Source: Breviolum minutum Mf 1.05b.01 (lineage: Eukaryota; Sar; Dinophyceae; Suessiales; Symbiodiniaceae). Taken from it: 64,000 nucleotides of DNA. The DNA is taken from contig DF239022.1 of the NCBI GenBank assembly GCA_000507305.1, positions 248,001-312,000 of the forward strand. Direction: 5' to 3'. The notes beneath the pieces were generated by a model. It was not told the origin of the DNA, searched no databases, and was given only the letters and a program-made list of their open reading frames with translations. Shown piece after piece: positions 1-10,303 of the stretch. Each line of letters opens with the position of its first letter. Position 1 is the first letter of the stretch. The position numbers and the translations under genes were made by a program.

Positions 1-389
1 AGATACTTGGATCATAGAAAATTCGTGTTTTTTTCCCGCAGAATACAAAAGAAAGCATTGGTTTATGTCAATGTGATCTTCAATGAAAAAGACATACACA
101 TGAAATAGACTTAGATTGTTTGTTGTGAAGTTTAGTGTGTTTGTTTGTTGAGTTAATTCCTCTTTTTTTTCAGAAACAAGCACACAGAGCATCGTTGAAA
201 GGCCAGGTGGAATGTCCACTCCATACAGTAGATGGACAAACATGTTAAAACCCTAAATGTTGAACAACATGCGTGCCATGTCATGTATACGGGGGATTGT
301 TGATTTCTTTTGTCCACCCGTGGAAAAAATACCCTTGAATTTTCGAAAACAACGAAGTTTGGGGCGTTTTGAGGGCTAAAGTTGTCCAG

Positions 390-524
390 GGTGTTTTGAT
401 ATCTTGTCCATTTGTATGGCTCAAGGCGTATACCAACATGGCTTGTGGCATGCTTGGTCTCAACGTCTTGGACCTTTTAGTGCATGCCACCTTGCCAGCA
501 GGGATGCCTGGAGATGGAGTGATG
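390..524 (+). CDS. Candidate internal exon, unknown protein
   Basis: An AG|G acceptor at 388-389 is followed by 45 open codons ending at a GT donor (525). The peptide is hydrophobic and Met/Leu/Gly-rich (it includes MACGMLGLNVLDLLVHATLP), so it may contain a membrane segment. No family is recognised. It could belong with the DHHC-like exon downstream. The frame is phase 0 at both ends. Confidence 0.45.
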
Positions 525-935
525 GTGAGATGCTTGTAGTTGTGGTATCTCTCAACACCGACTTGGAGTTACCTAACCCAGTTCCAGTTTGCCGCTAGGC
601 TAATGATGGATTTTGTGTTTTGTAACAGAAATTTACACAGCTTGATCTCCACTTAGCCATGTTGGGGGTCAACTCCAACGGTCAAGTGGGGAGATGAAGA
701 TTTAGTCACATGTTGATTGGTGATGTATTTTTGTTACAGTTCAACACCTATTCCAGGAACCCCCGATTTGAATGGGATTGTCGTTGGGATTATTTTCAGT
801 AATTATCCACCAGCAGAAAGGCTGAACTACCAACCAACAACCACCCAACCACCCAACCAACCAACCAACCTCAACCAACATCAATCAACCAACCCCATTG
901 ATTGCAACCAGTTTTTTCGCCATTGATTGGGGAAG

Positions 936-1044
936 CCCCTTGGCGAAACCATCCCCCTGAACTTCCCGAAAAACGACGAAGGCGCTTACAACCTTTCTGC
1001 TGATCGGTACCGAAGCCTTGACGTTTCTGCTCTCCAGTATTTTG
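936..1044 (+). CDS. Candidate internal exon, unknown protein
   Basis: The frame is open from about 936 to a GT donor at 1045. The peptide has normal soluble composition (it includes NDEGAYNLSADRYRSLDVSA). A TGA lies in frame just upstream, so the exon must begin near 936, although no AG|G acceptor is obvious there. The GC-rich texture contrasts with its surroundings. No family is recognised. Confidence 0.45.
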
Positions 1045-1362
1045 GTGCCTTTCCGTAGGAACAATATGGAGGAAAATAATGGCGACCCTGTACTTGGGAT
1101 GTCGCGTTGGAAGTTTAGGATCAATGGTTAGTAAATAGGTTATTTCACCTGCTTATAAATGGGGTATATTTGGGGTTATAACCCACTTACTAACCATTTA
1201 CTAAGTTCCTAGGACATCCAAGTAGTCAAGTTGCTATTGATTCTTGTTTGTTGAGGCATTCAAACACAAAAATGGACAATTTGAAAATCATTTTATGAAC
1301 AAGTGTGGTATTTTGCTGTTGTTCAACAAAATTCATGTCCATTTTTCTTGTTTAAGTTGCAG

Positions 1363-1441
1363 ACTTATTGGTGTTGGCAAGTCCAAGTTGCCTCGTTTTA
1401 CCCAAAAAACGATTCGGTGTCGGAGTTTCCGAGCTTGGAAG
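1363..1441 (+). CDS. Candidate internal exon, frame ambiguous
   Basis: A pyrimidine-rich stretch and AG acceptor (1361-1362) precede a block that ends at a GT donor (1442). All three forward frames are open, so the peptide cannot be chosen. One reading is Trp/Gln-rich. Confidence 0.3.
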
Positions 1442-1562
1442 GTACCCTTTTTCCTCTTCCATAGCTGGCTGGTCATTCGCAACATGTCGGAAGCCTTAGA
1501 AAAGCTGTGAGTGGAAAGAAGGTCAAATTGGGTTGATTCAGTTGATTCATTTTGATTCATGT

Positions 1563-1640
1563 TGATTTACACCCTGGAAGATGATTTCCCTTTTCAACTT
1601 GGTGATTTTTAGGTTCCATGCCAACTTTCAGGGGTGTAGT
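1563..1640. repeat. Palindromic element, family I
   Basis: A short fold-back repeat with ends ACACCCTGGAAG and CTTTCAGGGGTGT. The same end motif recurs at 3542, 12245, 33493, 37542 and 39300. Confidence 0.5.
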
Positions 1641-1644
1641 TGAT

Positions 1645-2466
1645 TTGGTTGATTTAGATTGATGTTGTTGATTCATGATGATGTACACAGGGGACAAAAG
1701 AGCAGGTTGGTTGTTGGGGTATGTTTGAGTCATATTTGGGAGGGGGTTATTATGACCCTTATTAGTAATTATGAAACATGCAGCATGACGAAGCAGGGTT
1801 TCAAATGTATCAAGCATGTTGTTTATTTCTCATTATTTGGGCGGTTTCCCCTTTGAATACTCTAACATTGTTGTTCAATCGGCTTGACACCACCAAATAA
1901 AAATTTGCTGTATTTATACATAGGAATGCTTAACCTCATATTGATGGTTTAGGCCGTGATGGACAGGAGAACTGTTGCAAATGCCATGGCAGTGTTATTA
2001 CACCCAGGAATTCCAAAGGAGTAAAATATGCACTGTCGAAGCTGCCATGATTGAAGTTGTTGGGAGCTTGTGCTTCTATGCTATAATGGCAAGCCAAATA
2101 CTGCAGGATGAATGCAGTCATTGATTCAGTTATAAGTGGTTTGGGCAGCTTGTTGCTGCAATATTGATGAGTGAAATTGAAGATTTCCCGAATAGATTGC
2201 AACATACTTGCCTGTTTTAGTAGAGAGAGAGAGAGAAAGTTGCAATAGTGCTTTCTGCATGGGCATGGTGGTACATTTCCCATTTCGACAGGACCACGAT
2301 TGAGTTCTGCGCCTCTTTTGCGAAAGGTCCAGATGAGAAGTCTCTCGGACGGAAAAAAAATACTTTGGGCAGACCATTTCACATGCAAACAAACGACTGT
2401 TGATCGAAATTTAGGTAGAAATTTACAGCGGTGTTATACTTTCAGACTATACATAATACATCATAA
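1645..2466. other. Mostly featureless intergenic or intronic DNA
   Basis: A short open stretch at about 1954-2022 (MDRRTVANAMAVLLHPGIPK) could be an exon but has no clear splice sites. No other gene is supported here. Confidence 0.4.
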
Positions 2467-2597
2467 TACTGTTCATGGAAAAAATCCCGCACCAGTTGAT
2501 ATGGTAAATATCCCATTATATATTTAGATTATTTAACACGGGTTTCAACAACATCCAAACGGTGGTGGGAAATGGGATTTCTGAACCATCAACAGTA
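2467..2597. mobile_element. Palindromic element, family B
   Basis: It is bounded by TACTGTTCATGG and a terminal CCATCAACAGTA. Family B copies share GTTGATGG...CCATCAACAG ends and are about 105-130 bp long. Confidence 0.6.
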
Positions 2598-2599
2598 TG

Positions 2600-3416
2600 T
2601 CATAATTCAACTTGTATAGTGGCCTCGAAGACAAACCACAGATTCACTGGCTTTAAAGAAGGACCTGTTGTTGCAATTTAGACTCCAATTCAACCCACAA
2701 AAAAAACGTATGTGATGTTGACTCTCAGCTCTGAACAACGATGTTTGGGGGGGGACCGGATTTGGAAACGGATTGATATCTATTTTTGCTTCAAATCAAA
2801 AAGAACCTTCTTGGGGGGAAGAGAAGGGTGTGGTGTCATCAAATCTCAGGATATACATATCATAGTTTTTTATAGGTGCTTTATCAATCCTACATGAGTT
2901 GTTGCCAATATAGGATTCCATTCAAGCCTGTCAAAACGAAAAAAACTCTTCCATACCTAGGAAACCTTAGACATGAATAGACTATGATAGTCTGGTGCAG
3001 ATGAATGGCTCTACTTTTTTATGGGCACATACATCGATTGGATATACACTGACACTTTTAATCACTTATGTACGGCAAAAAAGACAACGGATTGTAAAGT
3101 CATTGCGCACACACACACACATACCACCAGTGCATTTGCATATTTCATAGAGAAATATTTATGCATGTTTATGCATGTAATTACTGGAACAATGACAATG
3201 TCAAATAATGATATATATATATAGATATTGATTATGATGGCATGTATATATATATATACATCATTTCATTGATGTATATTTATATATATATATACCAATA
3301 TGCAAAAACATGTGTATATAATGTAAGTTTGTCCCTCCGCAAACTCTACCCCCCTCCCGCTTTCCTTTTTGTTGCTTGGACTTCCCTTGCTATTGGGAAA
3401 TGGCCGGAAAGTGAAG
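2600..3416. other. No gene seen; AT-rich dinucleotide tracts
   Basis: The stretch contains a CA run (about 3108-3122) and (TA)n runs at about 3210-3295. No convincing exon was found before the DHHC-like exon. Confidence 0.5.
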
Positions 3417-3541
3417 GCCATATGACAATCCCTATGATGTGGGCATGTATCGCAACATTTGCGCAGTCCTGGGAAGCTCACCTTTGGTTTGGTACCTTGA
3501 CACCTTGAACAACGGAGAATTTGGAGAGGAGGTACACCCCC
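3417..3541 (+). CDS. Exon resembling the C-terminal region of a DHHC palmitoyltransferase
   Basis: The reading frame after an AG|G acceptor (phase 2) gives a peptide with NPYDVGMYRNICAVLGSSPL followed by a Trp. DHHC S-acyltransferases carry a similar Asn-Pro-Tyr...Asn...Phe/Leu-Gly motif just after the last transmembrane helix, where it packs against the catalytic domain. Only this segment is visible. The Cys-rich DHHC domain was not found upstream, so the assignment is by motif resemblance. The exon stops at a GT or GA donor (3542 or 3539), exactly where a palindromic element begins. A TGA in frame just upstream fixes the acceptor. Confidence 0.45.
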
Positions 3542-3631
3542 CGAAGTTTAACAGCGAAAACTCCTGATTTCCATGGTGGTTGGAATATTACTTTCCTATA
3601 AGGGCGAACTGTTAAACTTTGGGTGGGGTAT
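3542..3631. mobile_element. Palindromic element, family I, starting at a splice donor
   Basis: Its ends GTACACCCCCCGAAGTTTAAC and GTTAAACTTTGGGTGGGGTA are imperfect inverted repeats. The first base coincides with the inferred donor of the DHHC-like exon. Confidence 0.6.
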
Positions 3632-4520
3632 ACTGGTGAAGTGTCAGGAGGTTTCTTTGTTGTTTTGTTGATTGAAATTCTACTGAAAGGCTCTCCAAAG
3701 AAACTCTACTGAATGCATGATGTTGGTATATAAGCAGTTCCATGTTAGTCATTGAAGGCCTTCCTGTTTTGGGAATGGCATGGTCGATGTATGACTTCCC
3801 ATCATGTAGCATGTGCCCTTTTGGGTCACCTTCTAACTATATATTTATTTTGATCACTCTGGGTCTGAAACCTGTCAGCAAATTGATGCAGAATCGGAAT
3901 CAGGGCACCCATGTTTTCTTTTTTGTGGCGTGGTTTCGTTGGTCTGATCCTGCAAAGTCACAAAATTGCTGTGCCTTCGGAAATGCAGCCTGTTTGAGGA
4001 AATTCGAAGCATTGTTTGAAATGTGAATGTATTTATTCTCAATCTTACGTGAAATTATGGTTTGTAAACTACATCCATAAAAATCATAGAAAGAATTCCT
4101 ACCAATTCGTATAAGTTCGGTGTTTAGGTACATAATCTCCCAACTTTTGGTGACAGTTTCTTTCCCATGTTTTGCCCCCCAGTTTTGCGCACAAATCTTC
4201 AGATAACATGATGATTTGACACTTAGGACTTGTAAAAGTTGTGCAAGGTTCTCTCCACAACTATAGGAATGTGAAAACTTCTCTTTGTGTCACTGCGTCA
4301 ACGGATCACAGAAAAATGTTGGAAGGATCCCCCAGTTGATACCCAGGTTGATATCATGCAAGCCAATCTTCCCCAGGAAAAAACAACGCATTTTTCCCCA
4401 AACCCATAGTATTGATGGTATGGCATATATATTTGCTTGCATGAATAGTTGATGTTTTAATGGTAAACGTATATCAATATAAGTTGATCCTATTTCATTG
4501 CGGGCGCTCACGAGGAAAGA
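3632..4520. other. No gene firmly supported
   Basis: Short open stretches occur at about 3755-3830 and 3900-4020, but without a splice pattern or family likeness. Confidence 0.4.
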
Positions 4521-4534
4521 TAATCGAAAAGCGC

Positions 4535-4670
4535 CACTCGCCCTACTTGCCCCACTTGCCCTTTGTAGGAAAATTATCTGAAATGCGCCACTTGCCCCAC
4601 TTGCCCCACTTGCCCTTGTAGGAAAATTATCTGAAATGCGCCACTTGCCCCACTTGCCCCATTTGCCCCT
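4535..4670. repeat. Minisatellite with CTTGCCCCA units (left flank of retroelement)
   Basis: Tandem 9-bp units CTTGCCCCA are embedded in a roughly 54-bp higher-order repeat containing AGGAAAATTATCTGAAATGC. The reverse complement of the 9-mer forms arrays at 11900-12150. Confidence 0.8.
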
Positions 4671-4736
4671 GCTGCTACTACTGTACTACTACTACTACTA
4701 CTACTACTACTGCTACTACTTCTGCTACTACTTCTG

Positions 4737-4769
<33 letters not shown>

Positions 4770-4770
4770 G

Positions 4771-4801
<31 letters not shown>
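4671..4801. repeat. (TAC)n microsatellite
   Basis: An interrupted CTA/TAC triplet array ending next to a single N (4803). Confidence 0.9.
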
Positions 4802-5121
4802 ANAAGAGTTGACTTAAAGAGAAGAGGTTTGGATAAGGGCTTGCAATTTTTTTTACACCGAGCGACCCAGACCATTGGATTTAAAAGCTTTTGAGCAACT
4901 TGGACAACTTCGATCCATCTTAAAACGATTCTTTTGTGACTGTTTTTCAAGACGCATTTTTCCCTGCAGACAAAGATCTTTCAGGAAATCATGGCGGATT
5001 CTCCGGCAGCTTTAAAAAAAACAGAAACGACAATACCCCATATGCAGCTGAAACACCTAAATCGCATTACAGTAGATGATTCGATTCATGATTTCTGGGA
5101 TGGAAAAAAACATATTTGTGA

Positions 5122-7446
5122 ACATGCCTGGACCACCACTGGTCCCAGATGATGATCCTCCAAATGAAAACGATGGATGACGATCCTCCAGAGGAACCTA
5201 TGGATCCACCAACATATCCACCTGGATTTCCCCCTTATGACACACATCCACCTGATCCACATTTTGGCTTACCGCCACCTGATGATCCAACACGTCCATC
5301 TCCTCCTGGACCACCTCCTTCAGGTTCTCCAGTTCCACCAACACAACCACCACACCAACCTTTACCACACTTTTCACCACCTACAAGTTTACCACTTCAA
5401 CCACTTCCAGGTAATGCTTTTATTCCATCACTCGTTGTGCCACCGAACATTAGTGATACTCAAATGCATCATTCTATCAAACGTGAAACTACTGTTCCTG
5501 CCTCCTCTCCTCAGAAGAAGGCCAAAGCCCCTGCTCCTGGGAATCAAATGATTGCTCCCTCCGGTTCTTCGTCTCGCAACCATTTGGGGGGTGATGTTCC
5601 AGTAACAACAAGCCAGAAAGTAACGATGACCTTGATGAAGATGATGAGACTGACCCACAAGCAGGACCTAGGACAGGAACGCCCATTTTACCGATTGATA
5701 ATGATGCAGAAGAACAACCAGTTAATGTTCCAGATTCCTGATGATGACACAAGTGATACGGTAGAATACCACAGCAATCCAGATGGAATTACTGATTCAG
5801 ATGATACAGTTGAATACCAAGACCTTGTTATTAATGATGATGCCAGTTGGTCCCTACTCACTGAAGAACAAAAGTTATGTTCCAACACTGGCTCATTTTC
5901 TGTTCCAAGGTATATTGATAATTCTCCTGTTGATGTCACTGGCGTTCGCTCGTCGAATTCGTATCTGACCGGCTCGTGGATCTACCGAGGCCAAAACAAT
6001 GTGCGCAAAAACTATCCCGATATAACGGAACTTTATGATCAATTGTCACCAGAAGATAGTGCGTATATGACCTTGTATCAATCACTTGACAAGTCATCCC
6101 TACTCGTAGGAAAGAAGCGTAAGGAAGCTACAGTTCAGGAACGAAGAGATCTTGCTAAGCAGTTCTTGGAAGCAAAGAAGGCTGAGTGCCAATCATGGTT
6201 TGACAATGATGTTTTTGAGATAGTTGGTCTTAGGAAAATACGAGTCAGAAACTTTGTCAAAGGTAGATGGGTCCTTACTGTGAAGAAGGATAAAGATGGA
6301 AACTTCCTTAAATGTAAGGCCCGATGGGTACTCAAGGGTTTTCAAGATAAACAAAAGGATTCTCAGCAAACTGACAGTCCGGCAGCTTCGAGATCTGGTT
6401 TTCGGTGTGCAACACAACAAGCAGCTAATCTTGGTTGGGATCTTTATCATATGGACCTGAAGACAGCATTCCTCCAAGGAGAAGCCTATGATGAAACCCG
6501 TGATATTATCTGTGAGATACCTAAGGAGTGTGGATATCCTCCACATATTGGTGCTAGAATGAAGAAGTCGGCATATGGCCTTAATAATGCACCCCGTAGA
6601 TGGTGGCAAGTAGTGGATAGAGCACTCTTAAGTTACGGGTTAGTCCCAACAAGAGCTGATCGTTGTACCTACATTCTCTATGGAGATCAGAAGCATTCAA
6701 CTGCCATGACAAAATCAAATCCTCAGAAAGGACTTGTTCTAGAAGATGCCTTAGAGTTACTGATGAATGCCTCAGTTAGGAATAACTCTAAGGGCAGGAA
6801 ACCTGAAGGATTCAATTGTTTGCGCGTAGATGATTTGTACATGACAGGAAGTCCCGAGTTTGAGAAACGTGTTCTTGCCAAAATACGAAAGGACTTCAAT
6901 GTTGGAAGTGAAGATAAGAATGACATCATGTTTGTAGGTCAAAGAATCAAATGGAAACAACATGAGAAAAATGGATATTATATCTCTTGTGATCAAAAGC
7001 TTGCAGTCGATCAATTGGAAGAAATCAAGGTTGAAAAACACATGGAGGATAATAATCCATGCTCTCCTTTAATGCATACTGCCTATCGTTCAGTCCTTGG
7101 CCAACTCAATTGGTTACAGAGTAGAACTCAATGCCATATTTGTTATAGATTCTCTCGTTGTGCATCCGCAGCAGCAAAACCAACAATAGCTGATGTGAGA
7201 GAAATCAACAAAACTGTTCGTACTCTGAAGAGTCAATACATTGACGGCAGATTCTGGCCAATAAAGGGACCCCAAAGAATTATAGGCATGCCAGATGCAT
7301 CATATAGGAACAATGCTGATAAGTCCAGCCAGAGAGCACATGTGATTTTTATTGCATGAGATCGTACGACAGGCAGGCAATGTATAAAAGGCGACTATCA
7401 AGTCAATACTCGAGGATCCGTAGTTGATTTTGAGAGTCATAAGATT

Positions 7447-7497
<51 letters not shown>

Positions 7498-7499
7498 GC

Positions 7500-7542
<43 letters not shown>

Positions 7543-8031
7543 CAATCAACTACTGTTGCAGAACTCAATGCGTTGATGAAGTGTTTTGGTACATGTCTTT
7601 TCATTCGTGCATTATGGGCAGATGTTACTGGTGAAATTGTCCCGATACATATTCGTACTGATGCCAACAATCTTGTTACAACAGCACAGACTACTCATTT
7701 ACCAGAACAAAAGGAAACCCATCATCTTATACAGATGCTAAGACATGCAAGTAACTCAGGTCAACTTGACGATTTGTCTCATATTGCCACTGAATATTGT
7801 CTTGCAGATCCACTAACTAAATCCTCAGCTAAGCCTGACCAGTTAGTCAAGACAATTGAAACTGGTACCATGGAAAATGTCGATGTGCGCCCGCCATTTC
7901 GTTCATTGCTCAAACGCAAGGCATTCTTGGGTCAATGGGTGGCAGAACACATGCATTCAGCACGAAACGCATTAGCGATTCTGAATGAAGACATTTCCAC
8001 AGACATGCACGTGATTTTCAACACTTGTTAA
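5122..8031 (+). mobile_element. Degenerate Ty1/copia-type polyprotein (RT and RNase H)
   Basis: The main open frame (5149-7356) has an acidic/Pro-rich N-terminal third and then a Copia reverse transcriptase. The RT shows KARWVLKGFQD, the first catalytic Asp in MDLKTAFLQG, KKSAYGLNNAPRRWW, and the Asp-Asp pair in LRVDDLYMTG, where Copia usually has YVDD. RNase H follows, with MPDASYRNN, then TVAELNAL and LADPLTK. The copy is broken. An in-frame TGA (7357-7359) splits RNase H. A frameshift near 5170 separates the likely start at 5126 from the main frame. Compensating shifts near 5615 and 5745 replace an acidic stretch. The frame continues after the TGA through a Thr-codon repeat to the TAA at 8029. 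No Gag, protease, integrase or LTRs were identified, so it is truncated or a non-autonomous relic. Confidence 0.9.
7447..7542 (+). repeat. (ACA)n expansion inside the RNase H coding sequence
   Basis: Thirty-two consecutive triplets, 31 ACA and one GCA, lie in the RNase H frame between SHKI and QSTTVAEL. They encode a poly-Thr insertion just before the catalytic Glu region. Length is a multiple of three, so the frame is kept. Confidence 0.9.
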
Positions 8032-8180
8032 TCGTTAAGACCTGAGGGCTAATCGGGAGCCGATCATGACCTAATTCATCACCCAATTTTCTTTTCAAGA
8101 AAATTTGTGTCTGCAATTTCGCCTTGTTGCCGCTTGCCATTTGCCATATTTGTCCGACACACCGGACTATTTTTTTGTGA

Positions 8181-8340
8181 ATGTTCCTGAACTCCGAAAC
8201 ACCGGAGATTTTATTTGACATTGATTTATCCCAAGGTTTCCGATACAACGGAATGGGAAAAGGACATCGCAAAGGAAAACATGAAGAGGAAGTGCTGGTG
8301 AGGACACCTGAACTCGAGCGAAGATATACTGCACCACCTT
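8181..8340 (+). CDS. Short unknown frame downstream of pol
   Basis: An open frame with charged composition (it includes MGKGHRKGKHEEEVLV) begins 150 bp after the Pol stop. It carries two hairpins (8192-8207, 8238-8253). The frame stays open to 8771 but loses coding texture after about 8340. It may be a first exon of the following frame. No family is recognised. Confidence 0.35.
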
Positions 8341-8639
8341 CCGCAACACAGCACAACGTTACATCTTATTTGTTTTGCTTGTCTTTGTACCTCAGGAAAG
8401 TCATCAGGCCTATTGAAGAACAAATGGTACAATTGGAATGCTTTTGGAAATTTTCCCAATTGCTGACATGGGTATTTAGACATAGCGCTCAGCTTTTACA
8501 CACCGACCTGTCTCTTACATTGAATGAACTCTTTTGGTTCAACCAATTTACAAAACATATGAATACAGGTCTCAGTTACATTCAGCATCGCGATTATGAA
8601 CATCATCCATACTACCATTTGAATCTGTGCGATATTTTG

Positions 8640-9478
8640 TCCCTTTTGTTTGTGTGGTGTGGTTTAATGACAAGGGAAGATTTTCACTTTCAGTACAACA
8701 AGACTCCCAAGTCAGACTTCCACAAGCATCGGAGTGGAAAACACCACCTGCGAATGAAGAAGAAATGTTGAATCTTATACGAAACAACGGAACACACAGA
8801 GCAACAAATATATTTTTCAGAGCACAGTCCGGACATTCCCGAATCAGACAGTCACAGCGTTTAGGTGCCCCTTACGATTTTCGACACAGCATATTGATGC
8901 ATAAGACGAGGCCGAACAATTTTTACCATATCAAACATCGTGACTGCCGTGCAGTGAAGACCATGGGACGTGATATACATTTGGTACCTGTCGAGTTTTT
9001 CTATTCCGTTCCCAATATGCTCCGACAATACGGAGACAGAGTGATTTTATTCAACATGCATCGTCCTGAGACACGTGAGGCATTTAGGTCAGCCCGAGAA
9101 ACGCCGAACGGATATATCCTGGTGAATGAGGACATTTCTACTGATCACATTGAGGCTGTCTATGCTCTTGAGAAGACAGGCTGGGAATTTCCGTGGACAC
9201 CCAGGACACAACCTCGTTTTTGCGACGCTCAAGGGGTGAACGTGGCACAAAATATGTGCTCTTATTTTAGTCACTGTTATGTTATTAGCAACAATGTTGA
9301 TTTCAATGACCTTGAGCCGCCTCTTCGCAATGCTGTTATCGATGCTGGACAATACTATGAGAAACCTCCGACNACTATGAGCAAAACCTCCGACACGCCG
9401 GAGATGCAACAAGACCAGAAAACATTACCGCCGAAACACCGGCGCAACAACAGAGAAGTCAACAAAACAGAGCAATTT
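8640..9478 (+). CDS. Second retroelement frame, unknown family
   Basis: About 280 codons, with coding texture from about 8690. The segment GYILVNEDISTDHIEAVYAL shares NEDISTD with the last residues of the Pol frame (LAILNEDISTDMH), which suggests that both belong to one element family or that a domain was duplicated. The C-terminal part crosses an N (9373) flanked by a direct duplication, so its end is unreliable. Function is unknown. Confidence 0.55.
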
Positions 9479-10074
9479 TGATTGATGATGTGGTACAAGA
9501 GCTCAACCAAGCAGTCAGAGCGGAATCGAAGAAGACTCAACCCAAGGCAAAAGCTGATCCGCCAAATCTGCCAGAGGAAAGTGCCAAGGCGGTGACAAAA
9601 GTCAAACCACCACCGGCCTGTGCATTACAGCCGGAACCTGCCAAGAACATCATGAAGGCACCGCCGAAGCCACCTCCGAAACACCTGACAGTCTCTGCTT
9701 GCAGCTACCGCCGATACAACGGTGAAGGTTGAGCCCAAACAACCAGAAGGACCACCTCCGCCTCCTCCGAAGAGGAACACCGATACAACGGTGACTACAG
9801 AAGGGAAAAGGGCGAGAAAAGAGGTTTCAAAAGAAGCAACATCCACGACGAACAAGATCAAGGTCGAGACAGAGAACCTCGGTGGCCCTTCATCACAACA
9901 ACCTGATCATCCACCCCCACCAAAAAAACCTGGTTATCCACCACCGGATCGTACGAGAAGACCATCAAAGCCGCCAAGGAAACCTTTTGGCCACGGTGAA
10001 TGGAACCATCCAACTCCACCTCCTGCACCTCAAAGACAATCCCCGCACATGAACATTTCTGAACCTCATGATTA
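9478..10074 (+). CDS. Pro/Lys-rich low-complexity frames
   Basis: Two overlapping frames (9478-9730 and 9722-10072) encode Pro-Lys-rich segments such as KAPPKPPPKHLT and EGPPPPPPKRNTDTT. They probably represent one decayed reading frame with a shift near 9725. Two hairpins lie in it. The composition suggests a linker or nucleic-acid-binding tail; no domain is seen. Confidence 0.45.
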
Positions 10075-10303
10075 GCCTCGGCCGCCAATTTTTGCTGGGA
10101 AGAAGAGTTATGGACGAGAGATTCGCGAAGATCCAGTCAAGATGAGAGAGAAGCTCGTCCTTCCGCATATTGTTCTTAACAATCCGGGCCACATCATTAC
10201 TCTCTGTGAGTCCGGGGATTTGCAGCTCTTCAATTCTTTCTGTATAGAGTATGGAACAATCGGCATTCAATGTGCATCCGATAAACCGGATTGATCACCA
10301 CCT

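Noticed and set aside
404..416. ATTTGTATGGCTCAAG resembling the dinoflagellate spliced-leader end
   Set aside because: It needs an internal insertion and several mismatches relative to the known 22-nt leader, and it lies inside an open exon. Chance similarity is more likely.
4820..8150. Long terminal repeats of the Copia element
   Set aside because: I compared the sequence before 5120 with that after 8031 by eye and saw no matching direct repeat with TG...CA ends. A self-alignment would be decisive.
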